Source of the DNA: Paenibacillus azoreducens
GTDB lineage: Bacteria > Bacillota > Bacilli > Paenibacillales > Paenibacillaceae
Direction of reading: 5' to 3'
Assembly: GCF_021654775.1 (NCBI RefSeq)
Contig: NZ_AP025343.1
Location: 4,617,501-4,681,500, forward strand
Length of the DNA: 64,000 nt
The position numbers and the translations under genes are program-made. Of this stretch, positions 1 to 9,900 are shown piece by piece; position 1 is the stretch's first letter, and every line of letters starts with the position of its first letter. Below the pieces are notes generated by a model. That model was not told where the DNA came from. It saw only the letters and a list, made by a program, of their open reading frames with translations, and ran no database searches.

Positions 1-2
1 CC

Positions 3-371
3 CTTATATTTAATAAAAACTGGATTTCCACAAAGGAAATTGCTGTCTATTCTATGAATGGGGATAAGGATAAATGGTCATATGCCCGATTGAATATTCA
101 CGGGATCCAAATTGAAATTTCCAACACAGCTTCGCATGAGTACCTTGAACTGAGCCCTGTAGTATGGGAAATCAGAAGATATGAAAATTATCACGGAATG
201 TCTATTCCTGTTGTCCCATTGGAACTACAGTTGCATTCAAATCATGAAATGAAAAAGTTTGATAGAATCAGCAAAATCAAGGACGTTATAAAGTTAAAAA
301 ATCTCGATCTTCAATTTCTGGAGAATTATCTTACTGATAGCGATTATCGCCAGTTGTTGAATTTATTTTGA
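3..371 (+). CDS. Unknown protein, C-terminal part (5' end outside window)
   Basis: The reading frame is open from the first bases of the window to the TGA at 369-371, so the gene very probably begins upstream; an in-frame ATG exists at 54 but has no convincing ribosome binding site. About 122 residues are visible. The segment is hydrophilic, has no membrane segment, and ends with a Leu-rich helix. The alternation of an ARLNIHGIQIEI strand pair with a later PVVPLELQLHSN segment and a terminal LENYL...RQLL helix reminds me of the C-terminal half of small nucleotidyltransferase-like proteins, but I cannot assign a family with confidence. No functional residues can be named. Confidence 0.5.
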   Translation, partial: LIFNKNWISTKEIAVYSMNGDKDKWSYARLNIHGIQIEISNTASHEYLELSPVVWEIRRYENYHGMSIPVVPLELQLHSNHEMKKFDRISKIKDVIKLKNLDLQFLENYLTDSDYRQLLNLF

Positions 372-573
372 TCTCTTTCGATCTAAGAGCCATTTTAGAA
401 AGAAGTGCTTAGGCAAGTTGCTCCTATATATTAGCTGGTTTTGGTTAACGTCCTATACGGCCTTTTTTATTCAGCTGAACTTCAGAAATACTTCAGAATT
501 TCCTTTGCTCGTTCCGAAGAAATCTTTCTTAGTATTGAGATGCTGGTATGTGGAATGAGGAAGGAGAAATCGA

Positions 574-1152
574 GTGATGATGAGAAGTATTCAGGAGAAA
601 GTGTTGTTTCTGTACAAATTTTCGCAGGCGCCGAAACAAATCGGCAGTATTACGCCCAGTTCCGCGTTTTTGGCTAAAAAGATGCTTGAATCGGTGGACT
701 GGAACCAGGTCGAACACATCGCTGAGCTTGGAGCGGGCACAGGGGCCATCACCAAATATATCGAAGCGGTAAACCTGAAACATGCGCATGTACTGTTGTT
801 TGAAAAAGATTCTCTGCTCCGCAGCCAAATAGCGGAAAGCTTCCCCGCTTATTCTTGTTATGAAGATGCATGCAAGCTGACAGAAGCGCTCCAAAATGAG
901 CAGATTGAGCAACTGGACTGCATTTTGAGCGGGCTGCCATTTTTTAACTTCCCGCAAGACCTGCGCGATCAGTTGATGGAGCAAATTGTAACTTCATTGA
1001 AGCCGGGCGGTTTGTTTATCGCCTTTCAATATTCGCAGCAGATGAGAAAACAGCTCAGCACTTTGTTCGATATCGAGCATATCCATTATGTTCCGTTGAA
1101 TATACCGCCGGCGTTCGTATACGTTTGCCGCAAAAGGGATGAATACGCATGA
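574..1152 (+). CDS. SAM-dependent methyltransferase, phospholipid N-methyltransferase-like
   Basis: A soluble 192-residue class I methyltransferase. The SAM-binding motif I (ELGAGTGAIT, about residues 50-59) is clear, preceded by a GSITPSS segment typical of the PmtA/rRNA-dimethylase-like group (COG3963), and followed by an acidic strand end (FEKD) that would hold the ribose. Length fits phospholipid N-methyltransferases, which methylate phosphatidylethanolamine, but the substrate is inference. AAGGAG at 561-566 serves GTG 574 or ATG 577/580; the exact start is uncertain by two codons. The stop overlaps the next gene by 4 bases (ATGA), indicating translational coupling with the PAP2, DedA and two-component genes that follow, a context that favours a membrane-lipid role over RNA methylation. 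Confidence 0.72.
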   Translation: MMMRSIQEKVLFLYKFSQAPKQIGSITPSSAFLAKKMLESVDWNQVEHIAELGAGTGAITKYIEAVNLKHAHVLLFEKDSLLRSQIAESFPAYSCYEDACKLTEALQNEQIEQLDCILSGLPFFNFPQDLRDQLMEQIVTSLKPGGLFIAFQYSQQMRKQLSTLFDIEHIHYVPLNIPPAFVYVCRKRDEYA

Positions 1153-1784
1153 AAAATAAGCTCGCCCCTTATTTGCCGCTGGCTTGGCTTCTGTCCATTC
1201 CCGTATTAAATATATGTTATGGCTTTCTCAACCGCGGCGGTTCCGACACCGCCCAATTGATTACCGCGTGGGATCGCCTGATCCCGTTCGTGCCCGCTTT
1301 TATCATTCCATACCTGATTTGGTATCCGTACGTCTTTCTGATGTTTATCGTATTTTTCCGGAAGGATCGCAACGTCTATTACCGCAGCTTAACGCTGACA
1401 TGTGTCGGGCTTGCCGTATGCTATCTTGTTTTTTATTTGTACCAAACAACGTTTCCGCGGCCGGAAATCGGCCAAGACGGCGTATTAAACTGGCTCGTCG
1501 GCATCGTTTATCAAATGGATGCGCCGTACAATTGCTTCCCGAGCATTCATGTCCTGACCAGCTATATCGTTGTGAAGGCGGCTTATCAATGCAAGCTCAG
1601 CCGGCTGGCAAACGCTGCGGTTTGCGCAACCTCCGGGATCATTATACTTTCCACTCTGTTTGTCAAACAGCATGTATTGATGGACGTTGTGGGAGGAATC
1701 GTATTGGCGGAGATGCTTTATTTTTGGATCGGACGCAAAATATTCAAGCCGGGCAGAGAGAAGCGTGCGGCTCATGGATTATAA
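1149..1784 (+). CDS. PAP2-family membrane phosphatase
   Basis: A 211-residue protein with about six hydrophobic segments. The PAP2 catalytic signature is present: a PSIH motif after NCF (C2, about residue 133) and a later stretch ending KQHVLMD (C3, His then Asp four residues on) about 45 residues downstream, as in lipid phosphatases such as phosphatidate or undecaprenyl-diphosphate phosphatases. The classic C1 motif KxxxxxxRP is less clear, near YQTTFPRP. It overlaps the upstream methyltransferase by 4 bases and the downstream DedA gene by 11, so the products are probably made together. With DedA next door, recycling of an isoprenoid or glycerophospholipid carrier is a reasonable inference; the real substrate cannot be read from sequence. 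Confidence 0.8.
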   Translation: MKNKLAPYLPLAWLLSIPVLNICYGFLNRGGSDTAQLITAWDRLIPFVPAFIIPYLIWYPYVFLMFIVFFRKDRNVYYRSLTLTCVGLAVCYLVFYLYQTTFPRPEIGQDGVLNWLVGIVYQMDAPYNCFPSIHVLTSYIVVKAAYQCKLSRLANAAVCATSGIIILSTLFVKQHVLMDVVGGIVLAEMLYFWIGRKIFKPGREKRAAHGL

Positions 1785-2391
1785 TACGCTGATGTCGTAT
1801 ATTCAGCATTTCGGTTATGCTGCACTATTTTTCGCCTTGTGGCTCGGCATCGTCGGCATGCCGATTCCCGATGAAGTGGTCGTCATGACCGGAGGCGCCG
1901 TTACGGCAAGCGGGCTTCTGCACACGCTCCCTGCCTTTATTTTAACTTATTTAGGCGTTGTCTCCGGATTATCGCTGGGTTATGCGCTTGGACGATGGTT
2001 CGGGCTATCTGTGCTTGATCGGCTGCGCCGCAAAGAAAAAATGAGGAAATATATTGATTTTTCAGAGAAGCTCGTGCATAAATATGGTAGTTTTGCATTA
2101 GTCATCAGTTACTTTTTCCCGATCATACGCCATATCATGCCATACATGGTCGGTCTTAACAAAATGGCGGTATGGCGTTACGCTTTGATTTCCTTCACAA
2201 CCGGGCTTGTTTGGACGGCCATTTTCTTTACCACTGGGCATTTTGCCTTTGATCACGTGCAGGAGTTAGGTGAACTGATTTATCATTTGGGAATCAAGCT
2301 GCTCTGGATACCGCTCGCGCTCGGGGGCTTATATTTCGGGATCCGTTATGCTCGCATCAGCAAAAATCGAAAAGGAGGAGATAAACTTTGA
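1774..2391 (+). CDS. DedA-family membrane protein
   Basis: A 205-residue DedA/SNARE-associated family protein. The start is set at ATG 1774, inside the end of the PAP2 gene, because the family begins with a short N-terminus before the re-entrant helix. Family marks are the early GIVGMPIPDE segment, a GxxxGYxxGRxFG stretch, and the basic FFPIIRH motif (about residue 115) that is conserved in DedA proteins. Some DedA members (UptA) move undecaprenyl phosphate across the membrane; others act in pH or membrane-potential homeostasis. Its stop (TGA 2389-2391) overlaps the TTG start of the response regulator. The combination with PAP2 suggests lipid-carrier recycling, which is inference. Confidence 0.85.
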   Translation: MDYNTLMSYIQHFGYAALFFALWLGIVGMPIPDEVVVMTGGAVTASGLLHTLPAFILTYLGVVSGLSLGYALGRWFGLSVLDRLRRKEKMRKYIDFSEKLVHKYGSFALVISYFFPIIRHIMPYMVGLNKMAVWRYALISFTTGLVWTAIFFTTGHFAFDHVQELGELIYHLGIKLLWIPLALGGLYFGIRYARISKNRKGGDKL

Positions 2392-3086
2392 CCTCAAAAA
2401 TACTCGTCGTTGACGATGATCCGGAAATTCGGGACGTGGTTCATATATTTTTGCGCAATGAAGGATTCCAAGTATTCGAGGCCGAGGATGGCCTGCAGGC
2501 GCTCAATATCTTGAACCGCGAGGAGGTTGATTTGATCATTTTGGATGTCATGATGCCGAATCTCGACGGAATTAAAACCTGCTTCAAAATCCGCGAGGCA
2601 TTAAACATCCCGATCATTATGCTGTCCGCCAAAGGCGAGGATATCGATAAAATAACGGGGCTGACGACGGGAGCCGACGATTATGTCGCCAAACCTTTTA
2701 ATCCGCTGGAACTGATCGCGCGGGTCAAAGCGCAGCTCCGCAGGCTTAAATTAAGCGGTGACAATGACGGGAAATCCCAACCAATCGGAGATGTCATCGA
2801 AATAAACGACCTGGTCATCGATAGAAGCCGCCATATCGTTACGGTTCGCGGCAGGGAAGTATCGCTTACCCCGCTCGAATTCTCTATTCTAGAACTGATG
2901 GCCAGCCATCGCGGGCATGTATTTAATGTGGAAAAAATATACCAAAGCGTCTGGAAAGAAAATAAATTTTTATCCGATAACACCATCATGGTTCATATCC
3001 GCAATATCCGCGAAAAAATCGAAGACAACCCGCGGGAGCCTAGATATATCAAGACGGTTTGGGGAGTGGGATATAAAGTTGAATAG
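2388..3086 (+). CDS. OmpR/PhoB-family response regulator (VanR-like)
   Basis: A 232-residue two-domain regulator. The receiver has the acidic pocket DDD at residues 9-11, phosphoacceptor Asp53 (LDVMMP), the Thr/Ser position in MLSAKG and Lys in AKPF. The C-terminal winged helix (about 130-232) has the usual LTPLEFSILELM and YKVE ending. It begins at TTG 2388, supported by AAAGGAGGAG at 2371-2380, and overlaps the DedA stop. The kinase gene follows with an 8-base overlap. Sequence flavour is closest to VanR/YclJ-type regulators. It may control the lipid genes ahead of it in the same transcript; that is inferred from layout. Confidence 0.92.
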   Translation: MTSKILVVDDDPEIRDVVHIFLRNEGFQVFEAEDGLQALNILNREEVDLIILDVMMPNLDGIKTCFKIREALNIPIIMLSAKGEDIDKITGLTTGADDYVAKPFNPLELIARVKAQLRRLKLSGDNDGKSQPIGDVIEINDLVIDRSRHIVTVRGREVSLTPLEFSILELMASHRGHVFNVEKIYQSVWKENKFLSDNTIMVHIRNIREKIEDNPREPRYIKTVWGVGYKVE

Positions 3087-4149
3087 GAAGTTTCTTTCTG
3101 CTCTGAGTGGAAAAAAAAACATCCGGATACGCATGTTCTGGGCGGCTTTGATCAGTTTCATCCTCATGCTGGCTACGTCTTGGCTTCTTGCGTATTTGTC
3201 CCTCGACCTTAGGGAACTAAGCGCTGTCGGCGATGTTTTGTTCCTGATCGCTTCGTTTATGTTTTACTTTTTTCTGCTTACCAGGCCCATCGTGCGTTAT
3301 TTACGGACGCTTGCCGACGGCCTCATGACCATAGCGGGCGGGAATCTGGATTACCGGCTGCCGACGTCCAGCGAAGACGAGCTGGGGGAAGTCGCCAAAA
3401 GCATCAATTTCATGGCAGAACAGCTGCAGGAAAAAATGAATCGCGAGCGCCAGATCGAACAGTCGAAACTGGAACTGATTACGGGCGTCTCGCATGATCT
3501 GCGCACGCCGCTTACCAGCATCATCGGTTATCTGAATTTGCTAAAAAACGACGATTACACGAACCTGGAGGAACATAAACGTTATATCAGCAATGCCTAC
3601 AATAAATCGCAGCAGTTAAAGCAGCTGATTGACGACTTGTTTGAATACACGCGATTAACCAGCGGCTCGGCAACGTTTTCCTGGAAAGAGGTCGATATGG
3701 ATGGTTTGCTTACGCAGATCATAAACGAGTTCGAACCGATTGCCCTGGAAAATTCATTAACAGTCCATATCATCCGAGATCAGAAGCCAATCTATGGATA
3801 TATCGATACGGAAAAAATGGTCCGCACCATCGACAACCTGTTGATGAACGCACTTAAGTTTTCCATCAAACCCGGTGAAATTACGGTGCGGCTTGCAGTG
3901 CAAGGGCAGCAGATTTATTTTACCGTTGAAAATGTCGGTAAGCCGATATCTCCGGAGCAGGAGAAACTGCTGTTCGAAAGGTTTTACAAGGCAGATCCGT
4001 CGCGTAACGAATATCATGCATCCCCCGGCGCGGGTCTCGGGCTATCGATCGCCAAAAACATCGTAGAGCTGCATGGAGGCCGCATTGGCTTACAGCATCA
4101 AAACGGGCACTTCACTTTTTTTATCGAGTTGCCCCGAATTTCGAAGTAA
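3079..4149 (+). CDS. Sensor histidine kinase (VanS-like)
   Basis: A 356-residue membrane kinase. The frame stays open further upstream, but the start is taken at TTG 3079, overlapping the regulator stop by 8 bases, because this gives the short cytoplasmic lead followed at once by two hydrophobic segments (about 15-40 and 48-70). The extracytoplasmic loop between them is very short, which is typical of intramembrane-sensing kinases. A HAMP linker follows, then the dimerisation and phosphotransfer domain with His139 (SHDLRTPLTS), and a catalytic domain with the N-box (NLLMNALKFS), and G-boxes ending GLGLSIAKNIVELHGG. It pairs with the regulator directly upstream. The short loop suggests it senses membrane or envelope state rather than a soluble ligand. 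Confidence 0.9.
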   Translation: MNRKFLSALSGKKNIRIRMFWAALISFILMLATSWLLAYLSLDLRELSAVGDVLFLIASFMFYFFLLTRPIVRYLRTLADGLMTIAGGNLDYRLPTSSEDELGEVAKSINFMAEQLQEKMNRERQIEQSKLELITGVSHDLRTPLTSIIGYLNLLKNDDYTNLEEHKRYISNAYNKSQQLKQLIDDLFEYTRLTSGSATFSWKEVDMDGLLTQIINEFEPIALENSLTVHIIRDQKPIYGYIDTEKMVRTIDNLLMNALKFSIKPGEITVRLAVQGQQIYFTVENVGKPISPEQEKLLFERFYKADPSRNEYHASPGAGLGLSIAKNIVELHGGRIGLQHQNGHFTFFIELPRISK

Positions 4150-4182
4150 AGTGCCCGCAGCAAGCAGGTAATGTTATAAATT

Positions 4183-5103
4183 TTATGCCGATTTTAACGG
4201 TTCAGCCGCCCGTTTCCCTTTCGGGCTGCCTTTGAAACGGTCGGCGTTCAAAAATACGATCAATCCGGAAATGGCCAACATCCCGCCCGTAATCTGGAAC
4301 AAAGTCATTTGTTCGCCAAGCAGAAGAAAAGCGAGCAGGCTGGAACCGACAGGTTCTCCCAATATGCTCATGGAGATCGTCGTCGCCGACACATACTGCA
4401 GCAGCCAATTGAACAATAAGTGGCCAAAAACCGTCGGCACGACCGCAAGCAGCGCAAACATCGCCCAATCATTGCCGGAATATGCCGTAAAAGAAATGCC
4501 GCACACCACGTTGTACACCGCAAACACGATCGTTGCAGACAGAAATACGATAAAGCTGTATATATATGAGGATACCTGCTGCACCGCTTTTTGACCGATC
4601 AGCATATGGACGGATACCGCGAGCGTTCCGAGCAGCGACAGCAAATCGCCGATCAAATTATTCCTGGACACGCCGATATCTCCCCAGCCGATCAGAACCG
4701 CGCCAGCAATCGCTACGCCCATGCCAATCATGGCGACACGCGAGGTGCGTTCCTTATAAATGAAAAATGCGCCGATGACAATAAAAACAGGCTCCAGAGC
4801 CAAAATAATCGTCGAGCTGGATACCGTCGTCAGCTTTAGCGAACCCATCCACAGCAGAAAATGCAGCGCCAGGAAAAATCCCGAAGCAAACAGCATCATA
4901 AATTTCTTCCCGGTCAATGACTTGAGCTCCGCCAGATGCGGGCGAATAAACGGAAGCATCAGGAGCACGGTAAATAAGAGCCGGTACATGCCTTGGATCG
5001 ATGCTGGAGCCGAGGACCATTTGACGAAAATCGATGAAAACGAAACGGCGATAATACCGATGAACAAAGGGATGGCGGTTGGAATCGGTGCATTTTTTTT
5101 CAT
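4183..5103 (-). CDS. EamA-type (DMT superfamily) transporter
   Basis: About 306 residues with ten hydrophobic segments arranged as two EamA repeats: the first contains the early FSSIFVKWSS...R motif and an ALEPVFIVIGAFFIYKER segment; the second repeats it as SILGEPVGSSLLAFLLLGE. Proteins of this family export small metabolites such as amino acids. The start is placed at ATG 5103 with GGAAAGGA just upstream; an in-frame ATG at 5124 lacks a ribosome binding site. It is transcribed toward the two-component operon, with only 33 bases between the two converging stops, and its upstream region abuts the 68-bp repeat array. The substrate is unknown. Confidence 0.85.
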   Translation of the reverse strand: MKKNAPIPTAIPLFIGIIAVSFSSIFVKWSSAPASIQGMYRLLFTVLLMLPFIRPHLAELKSLTGKKFMMLFASGFFLALHFLLWMGSLKLTTVSSSTIILALEPVFIVIGAFFIYKERTSRVAMIGMGVAIAGAVLIGWGDIGVSRNNLIGDLLSLLGTLAVSVHMLIGQKAVQQVSSYIYSFIVFLSATIVFAVYNVVCGISFTAYSGNDWAMFALLAVVPTVFGHLLFNWLLQYVSATTISMSILGEPVGSSLLAFLLLGEQMTLFQITGGMLAISGLIVFLNADRFKGSPKGKRAAEPLKSA

Positions 5104-5172
5104 GGTGTTTCCTTTCCGGTACAATGATCACAACAACTTATTGTATCACGGCCCGGCAAAAGCATCTATCCC

Positions 5173-5507
5173 AAAATAACCCCACAAAGAGTATCGGAAA
5201 GAAGTAAGGGCGCCTCTCTCAGAGGGGCGCTTTTGCGAAGCAAAAGTACAGAGTGACGTGTAGCCTTTGAAGCTTATTCCGATTACTTTGCGGGAACCCC
5301 GGAAATTCAACCCCCACAAAGTGACGCATAACCTTCGAAGCTTATTCCGATTACTTTGCGGGGACCCCGGAAATTCAACCCCCACAAAGTGACGCATGAC
5401 CTTCGAAGCTTATTCCGATTACTTTGCGGGGACCCCGGAAATTCAACCCCCACAAAGTGACGCGTGACCTTCGAAGCTTATTCCGATTACTTTGCGGGGA
5501 CCCCGGA
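5173..5507. repeat. Tandem array of a 68-bp hairpin repeat, with one long-form unit
   Basis: The array starts with a long unit (about 5173-5300) containing a GGGCGCCTCTCTCAGAGGGGCGC-like inner hairpin, followed by three short units starting at 5311, 5379 and 5447, an exact 68-bp period. Each short unit begins CCCCACAAAGT and ends ACTTTGCGGGGACCCC, so its ends are inverted repeats, and carries a central CTTCGAAGCTTATTCCG segment. Other copies lie at 49531-49737 (again one long plus one short unit), 39941-40001 (diverged) and 59202-59248 (partial). No coding function; a dispersed palindromic element. Confidence 0.85.
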
Positions 5508-5570
5508 AATATATACTTTCTGGGCGTGTAAGCGGATTCACGGATTAACGTCCCGGCAAGCAAACAACCG

Positions 5571-6908
5571 TCACCGAACAAGTTCCTGCAAAAACGGAAA
5601 ACGGTATATTTGTTTGGGCCGTCCCTTCGACGGAGCTTTGATTTCATGCGATATTTCCACGAGGCCGGCATCCAGCCATAGCGACAACAGCCGATGCGTA
5701 CTCCGGACCGTAATGCTCAAGATCATGGCCAACTCAAAAGCGCTGTATTCCGTCCTTCCGGAGCGGGCAACCTGGACAACAAGTTTGCTCAGGTGCAGCG
5801 GGGACATCCCTGCAGCTTCCGCTTCCTTCAACAGCTTGTTATTGATCAGCGACATGTCGCACTCGTTCGACTCCGCCATCTCGAGCGGGCCGATGATACT
5901 CCGGTCTTCCCGTACGATAAAGCATATATTTCCGCCTGCGTCTTTGGCGTGGCGCAATGCGATGCCGGCATTTGCCCCCGCATCGGATGCGCTTGAACCG
6001 AATCCGGCTCCAATACTCATCCGAATACCGTATTCCTTACCGATTTCCTTGGCCAGTTGAATCGATTTATAGCCCCCGGTAACGGCTTCAAAAATTCCCC
6101 GCGTTGTGATGAACAAATAGTCATGCTCGTCCAGGTTGGAGACATGGCCATTCAATGATTCCACGAAGCTTTTCACCGCTAAATCGATTCGCTGCCTGTC
6201 CTTGTCTTGAAAAAGCCGCCCCCCTGCTTCTTTCGTATAGTCAATGCTAATATAACCAATCACGCACTGGGCTTCTTTGCCGCGCCGCGTTTCTGTCGAA
6301 AGCAGGGCCCGCTCCAGACTGACCGTGATATCCTGCTCCGTAGGCATGACCCATTCGTTGGGGATTCCATGAACGCTAAGCATCTCGGATATTTCCCTGC
6401 TGCCGGTCAGAGCTGCGTTGCTCTTCCCTTGTTCAAAATGCTGTATATGGAACCTCAGTACCTCATCCCGCGAAAGCAGCGGCTCCCCTTCGTAATAAAA
6501 CATATCGGACCCATGCATGCCCAGTTCGGTAAACACCCGTTCGACGGCAAGCTTCGAAATGGAGTCGACCGTGCAGGCCGGCATGTCGCTTTTATAATCA
6601 AGGTGGAACAAAGCGCGGTATAATCCTGTCCCGCTGTTCGGCACATAAAATGCGGGCACGCTTAATTTAAGCTGCTGCTTAGCGATACGGTATGGTTCGG
6701 GCCCTGAAAACAGCAGTACCTCAACTTGATCCATCAGCTCACGAGTTTGCTGGAATATCTCCGCTTCATGACGATAAACCCTAACTTCAGGAACAAAGGA
6801 AGGAAAGGCTTTAAGCGTCTGCAAAATAAGCGGCAGCAGTTCCAAGGGCCCGATTACACCGATGATAATCTCTGTGGGCAGTTGCTGCATAAGCTTGACC
6901 AAGGCCAT
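5571..6908 (-). CDS. Three-domain regulator: PrpR-N-like sensor, cyclase/GGDEF-like fold, winged helix
   Basis: About 445 residues, not a family I can name. The N-terminal part (1-180) reads as a Rossmann-like sensor: IIIGVIGPLELLPLIL, then a later VLLFSGPEPYRIA strand-loop, resembling PrpR-N/receiver-like ligand domains. The middle (about 195-320) has VIGYISIDYT and, after a helix pair, MSIGAGFGSSASDA, the pattern of a degenerate class III cyclase, GGDEF or GTP-cyclohydrolase-III-like fold. The C-terminus (about 360-440) looks like a winged helix (LAMILSITVRSTHRLLSLWLDAGLVE). The start is chosen among three consecutive ATGs (6914, 6911, 6908) following AGGAAAGG. It lies 61 bases after the lyase gene and is probably the locus regulator; the ligand or effector nucleotide is unknown. 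Confidence 0.6.
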   Translation of the reverse strand: MALVKLMQQLPTEIIIGVIGPLELLPLILQTLKAFPSFVPEVRVYRHEAEIFQQTRELMDQVEVLLFSGPEPYRIAKQQLKLSVPAFYVPNSGTGLYRALFHLDYKSDMPACTVDSISKLAVERVFTELGMHGSDMFYYEGEPLLSRDEVLRFHIQHFEQGKSNAALTGSREISEMLSVHGIPNEWVMPTEQDITVSLERALLSTETRRGKEAQCVIGYISIDYTKEAGGRLFQDKDRQRIDLAVKSFVESLNGHVSNLDEHDYLFITTRGIFEAVTGGYKSIQLAKEIGKEYGIRMSIGAGFGSSASDAGANAGIALRHAKDAGGNICFIVREDRSIIGPLEMAESNECDMSLINNKLLKEAEAAGMSPLHLSKLVVQVARSGRTEYSAFELAMILSITVRSTHRLLSLWLDAGLVEISHEIKAPSKGRPKQIYRFPFLQELVR

Positions 6909-6969
6909 CATCATCCTTTCCTGTTCGTCCTGGTGATCATCGCCCTCTATACGATCATGACTTCGACCT

Positions 6970-9900
6970 TCATCCAATCAACTTGATAAACATGACATCA
7001 TCGGTATCCACGATATCAAAGAATTCGCCGATTTGTAACGGCCGGATGATCCGCACCGAAAGCGTCGTCAAATCAGGAACATCTTGAATGACCGCCTCTC
7101 CGCCGCTGACGCCGATGACCCTCATCCCGTAAAAAGCGCTTTTGCCCGCTCCGGGGGCCGCAAACGGAAGCGGGATGCCCGTCTTGATTCGGTCTTCATC
7201 CGTTTCGGCGACGACTCCGATCGATACGATCATTTCGTCAAGAAGATTGACGATACAATCTCCCGGCTCCAACGCTGCATCCAACGAAGCCGGGTAGACG
7301 GTAACTGCGGAGCGGGAAGCTCCGCGCAGTCCGATAAAACGCGGCTTTCTACCCCATGAAGTTTCAGGACTCAAGCCGTGAACGGCCAGCCTGCTTGCCT
7401 TCCAATCGATCCAGGCAACCTCGTATTCTTCTTGTCCGAAACCAAAAGCTGACCATTGCCCTTCAAAGTATGCCTCATCTCCCGAGCAGGGAGTAAAATG
7501 AACCTCACGGGAGGCGACGGCATGGACATATATGGTTTTCCGCGCGGCGCCTTCCAGACGAACGCAACCGCAGCGGCCCTTGACCGTCACTTTTCCTTCT
7601 GCCGCCTGCCACGTATAAACGTCGGTTTCGAAACTGTAGAGCCACAGATCCCGGGTTCCATCCGACCATTCCAGACGCAAGGCGGTTGCCGTTCCGCCGT
7701 TAGTTCCTTGAACCATTGCATTGCGCGCCGAGACAAGAAAGACGCCGTCTCCCGCGTAAGTAACCGATGTGAAACGTTGCGATTCCCGCTCGCTATGAAT
7801 AATGAGGAAGGGATGAACGCAGCTGCCGTCCAGATTCGGCCCCATCCCTGTGTACAGCTTCTCCTCCCCTTCAAGCAGGACATGCCGATGCACTTGGCTA
7901 TCCGCCGTTCTCCAGCAAGCATGAACGGATTCGCCTTCGCAACCATGCGTCCCGTCCGGTTGCAGCCTGCGTATATCATATATATATCCGTAGCCGTTGT
8001 TCGGCTGCGTTGTCCAAAGCCTTTCCTCTTCACCAGGCAAAAGCTTTTCGAACGTCTCCCCTGTCGTTAACCGTTCTCCAAAACTGAGTCCCGGACAGTC
8101 GTATTGCAAGCTTTCCCCCGGATCTTTGCTTGCCGCTCCGGCCAACGTCCAAGCACTGCAGGGTGCCGCCGTAAATCCGGAAACGTCCAGTTCGCTTGCT
8201 TCATGGAATGCATGAAATGACAGGTCTTTGCCGCCTTCTGCCTTAACGTCGAAAATATCGAGCACATAAGAGCGGGAGCCGCTGAGCGGAACTGCGGCCA
8301 GCAGACGCTGGTAACGCTCCGCTCCATACAGGTCCGCAGCCTCGCATTCGCTGGCGGCCCACCCGCCATGCTCGTATATTGCCTTCGCTTCGCCACCGGC
8401 AAACGGCTTATAAATCTGCCCGCGTTCCATCTGCTCATCCTGCCGCAGAACGACCGTTGGATGAGCGATCGTTTTGGATGCCCAGCCCAAATGGCTGTTG
8501 GTCCCGTAGATGCCATAACCCAAATCGGCCGTAAGTTCCCTGCCGTCGGCAAACCACTGGTAAGACAGCACATCGTCATGGGCATGCGTCAGATTCGGGC
8601 CATAGCGGGTAAGCAGCGTCATATCATATTTATCGCGCAACACGATATACCCGGCTTGTCCTGCCAAGGTTATGCCGCTCGCGGGCCGGGCATCATCGCT
8701 GCTTGCCGCTTCTCCCTGGGGATGCGGCAGGAACAGCTCGATTCCCGACGTTCCGCCCATCCGGTCCACATGATCGCGGAAGCGTTCCAGCACGCTCCGC
8801 GCCTCTTCCCGGATCCCCGCATCGGTAGCGTAATAGGCGAAATGAAGGGCCGACCGGTAGACCACGGACAATACTTCCGGCTGGATTTCCGTGCCGATGT
8901 AAACGTCTCTGCCCCAATCCCCGTTGCTTGGCAAATGTCCTTGGCAGCTCATCGCGAGCGGATTTTGAACCGCGAAGCGGAAGAATCGCCTGCTGTTGAA
9001 CGGCTGGAATTCTTCTGCGCCGTTCCCGTATGCGGAAGCCGCCTTCTGAGCCAGCAAAGCCATATCAAGCAGCACTCCGATCGTAAACATGGAATACCCG
9101 AAGGAACCTTCGAAATACATGCCGTCGCGCCCGATGGCATTATAGATGAACCCCCGCACGGCCTGAACGCCCCATTTGCAATAAGAAGGAATGTCCAATG
9201 CCAAACCGACGGCCAGCATGGCCCGCACGCCGTCCGCCTCATGATTGTTCAGAAGCGTCAGCTTTCCTCCCCGTAAATCGTATACCGGTCCGCCGGGCTC
9301 ATCCAGCAAATAGTCCTCCAGCATCCGCAGAATATTGCCGCGAATGGTCAGATTATCCCCGGTTCCGGCAAGCCGGCAGCCTGTGGAGAGCTCGTTCATG
9401 AGCGGCAGGCCGGAGAGCCAGTCATAATCATGAGCCAAAAATACTTTAACCCGAAAGACAATGCTTGTCAGAAGATGCAGCCTTCCGATCTCGAAAGGGC
9501 TTCCGAATGGAGTAAAGTCGCGGGGCCCCATCGTTCCGGCCCAGATCGCGCTAAACGCATCCAGCAGCACGATAGCCCTGCGCGCATAGCGTTCTTCCCC
9601 GGTCAGCATATAGAGATAGGTCAGCTTCGTTACCATACCTTCATGATTGCGCACCCCGCCCAGCCAATGGCCGGCGACGGTGAAGTTCCACAAACCTATC
9701 GGGTAATACGCCTTACCGTTATACTGAAACCCGCTGCCGTCATCAGGGAATTTTTTATTGGGAACGACGGTTTGACAGGCTGGACATGTGACCGTTTTGG
9801 CCGGAAAGCTCTCCCATCCAGACAGGCAAAGGGCCAGTTCCTCCGGCCTTGCCGGATATGCCGAGCCGCAGGCCGGGCAGCCCGTGATGCCGTAAGCGAA

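Noticed and set aside
529..984. Minus-strand frame opposite the methyltransferase gene
   Set aside because: The plus strand carries the SAM motif and ribosome binding site; the reverse frame has no recognisable domain.
5173..5507. Possible CRISPR array (regular 68-bp repeats)
   Set aside because: Units are contiguous and nearly identical with no unique spacers, and no cas genes are nearby.
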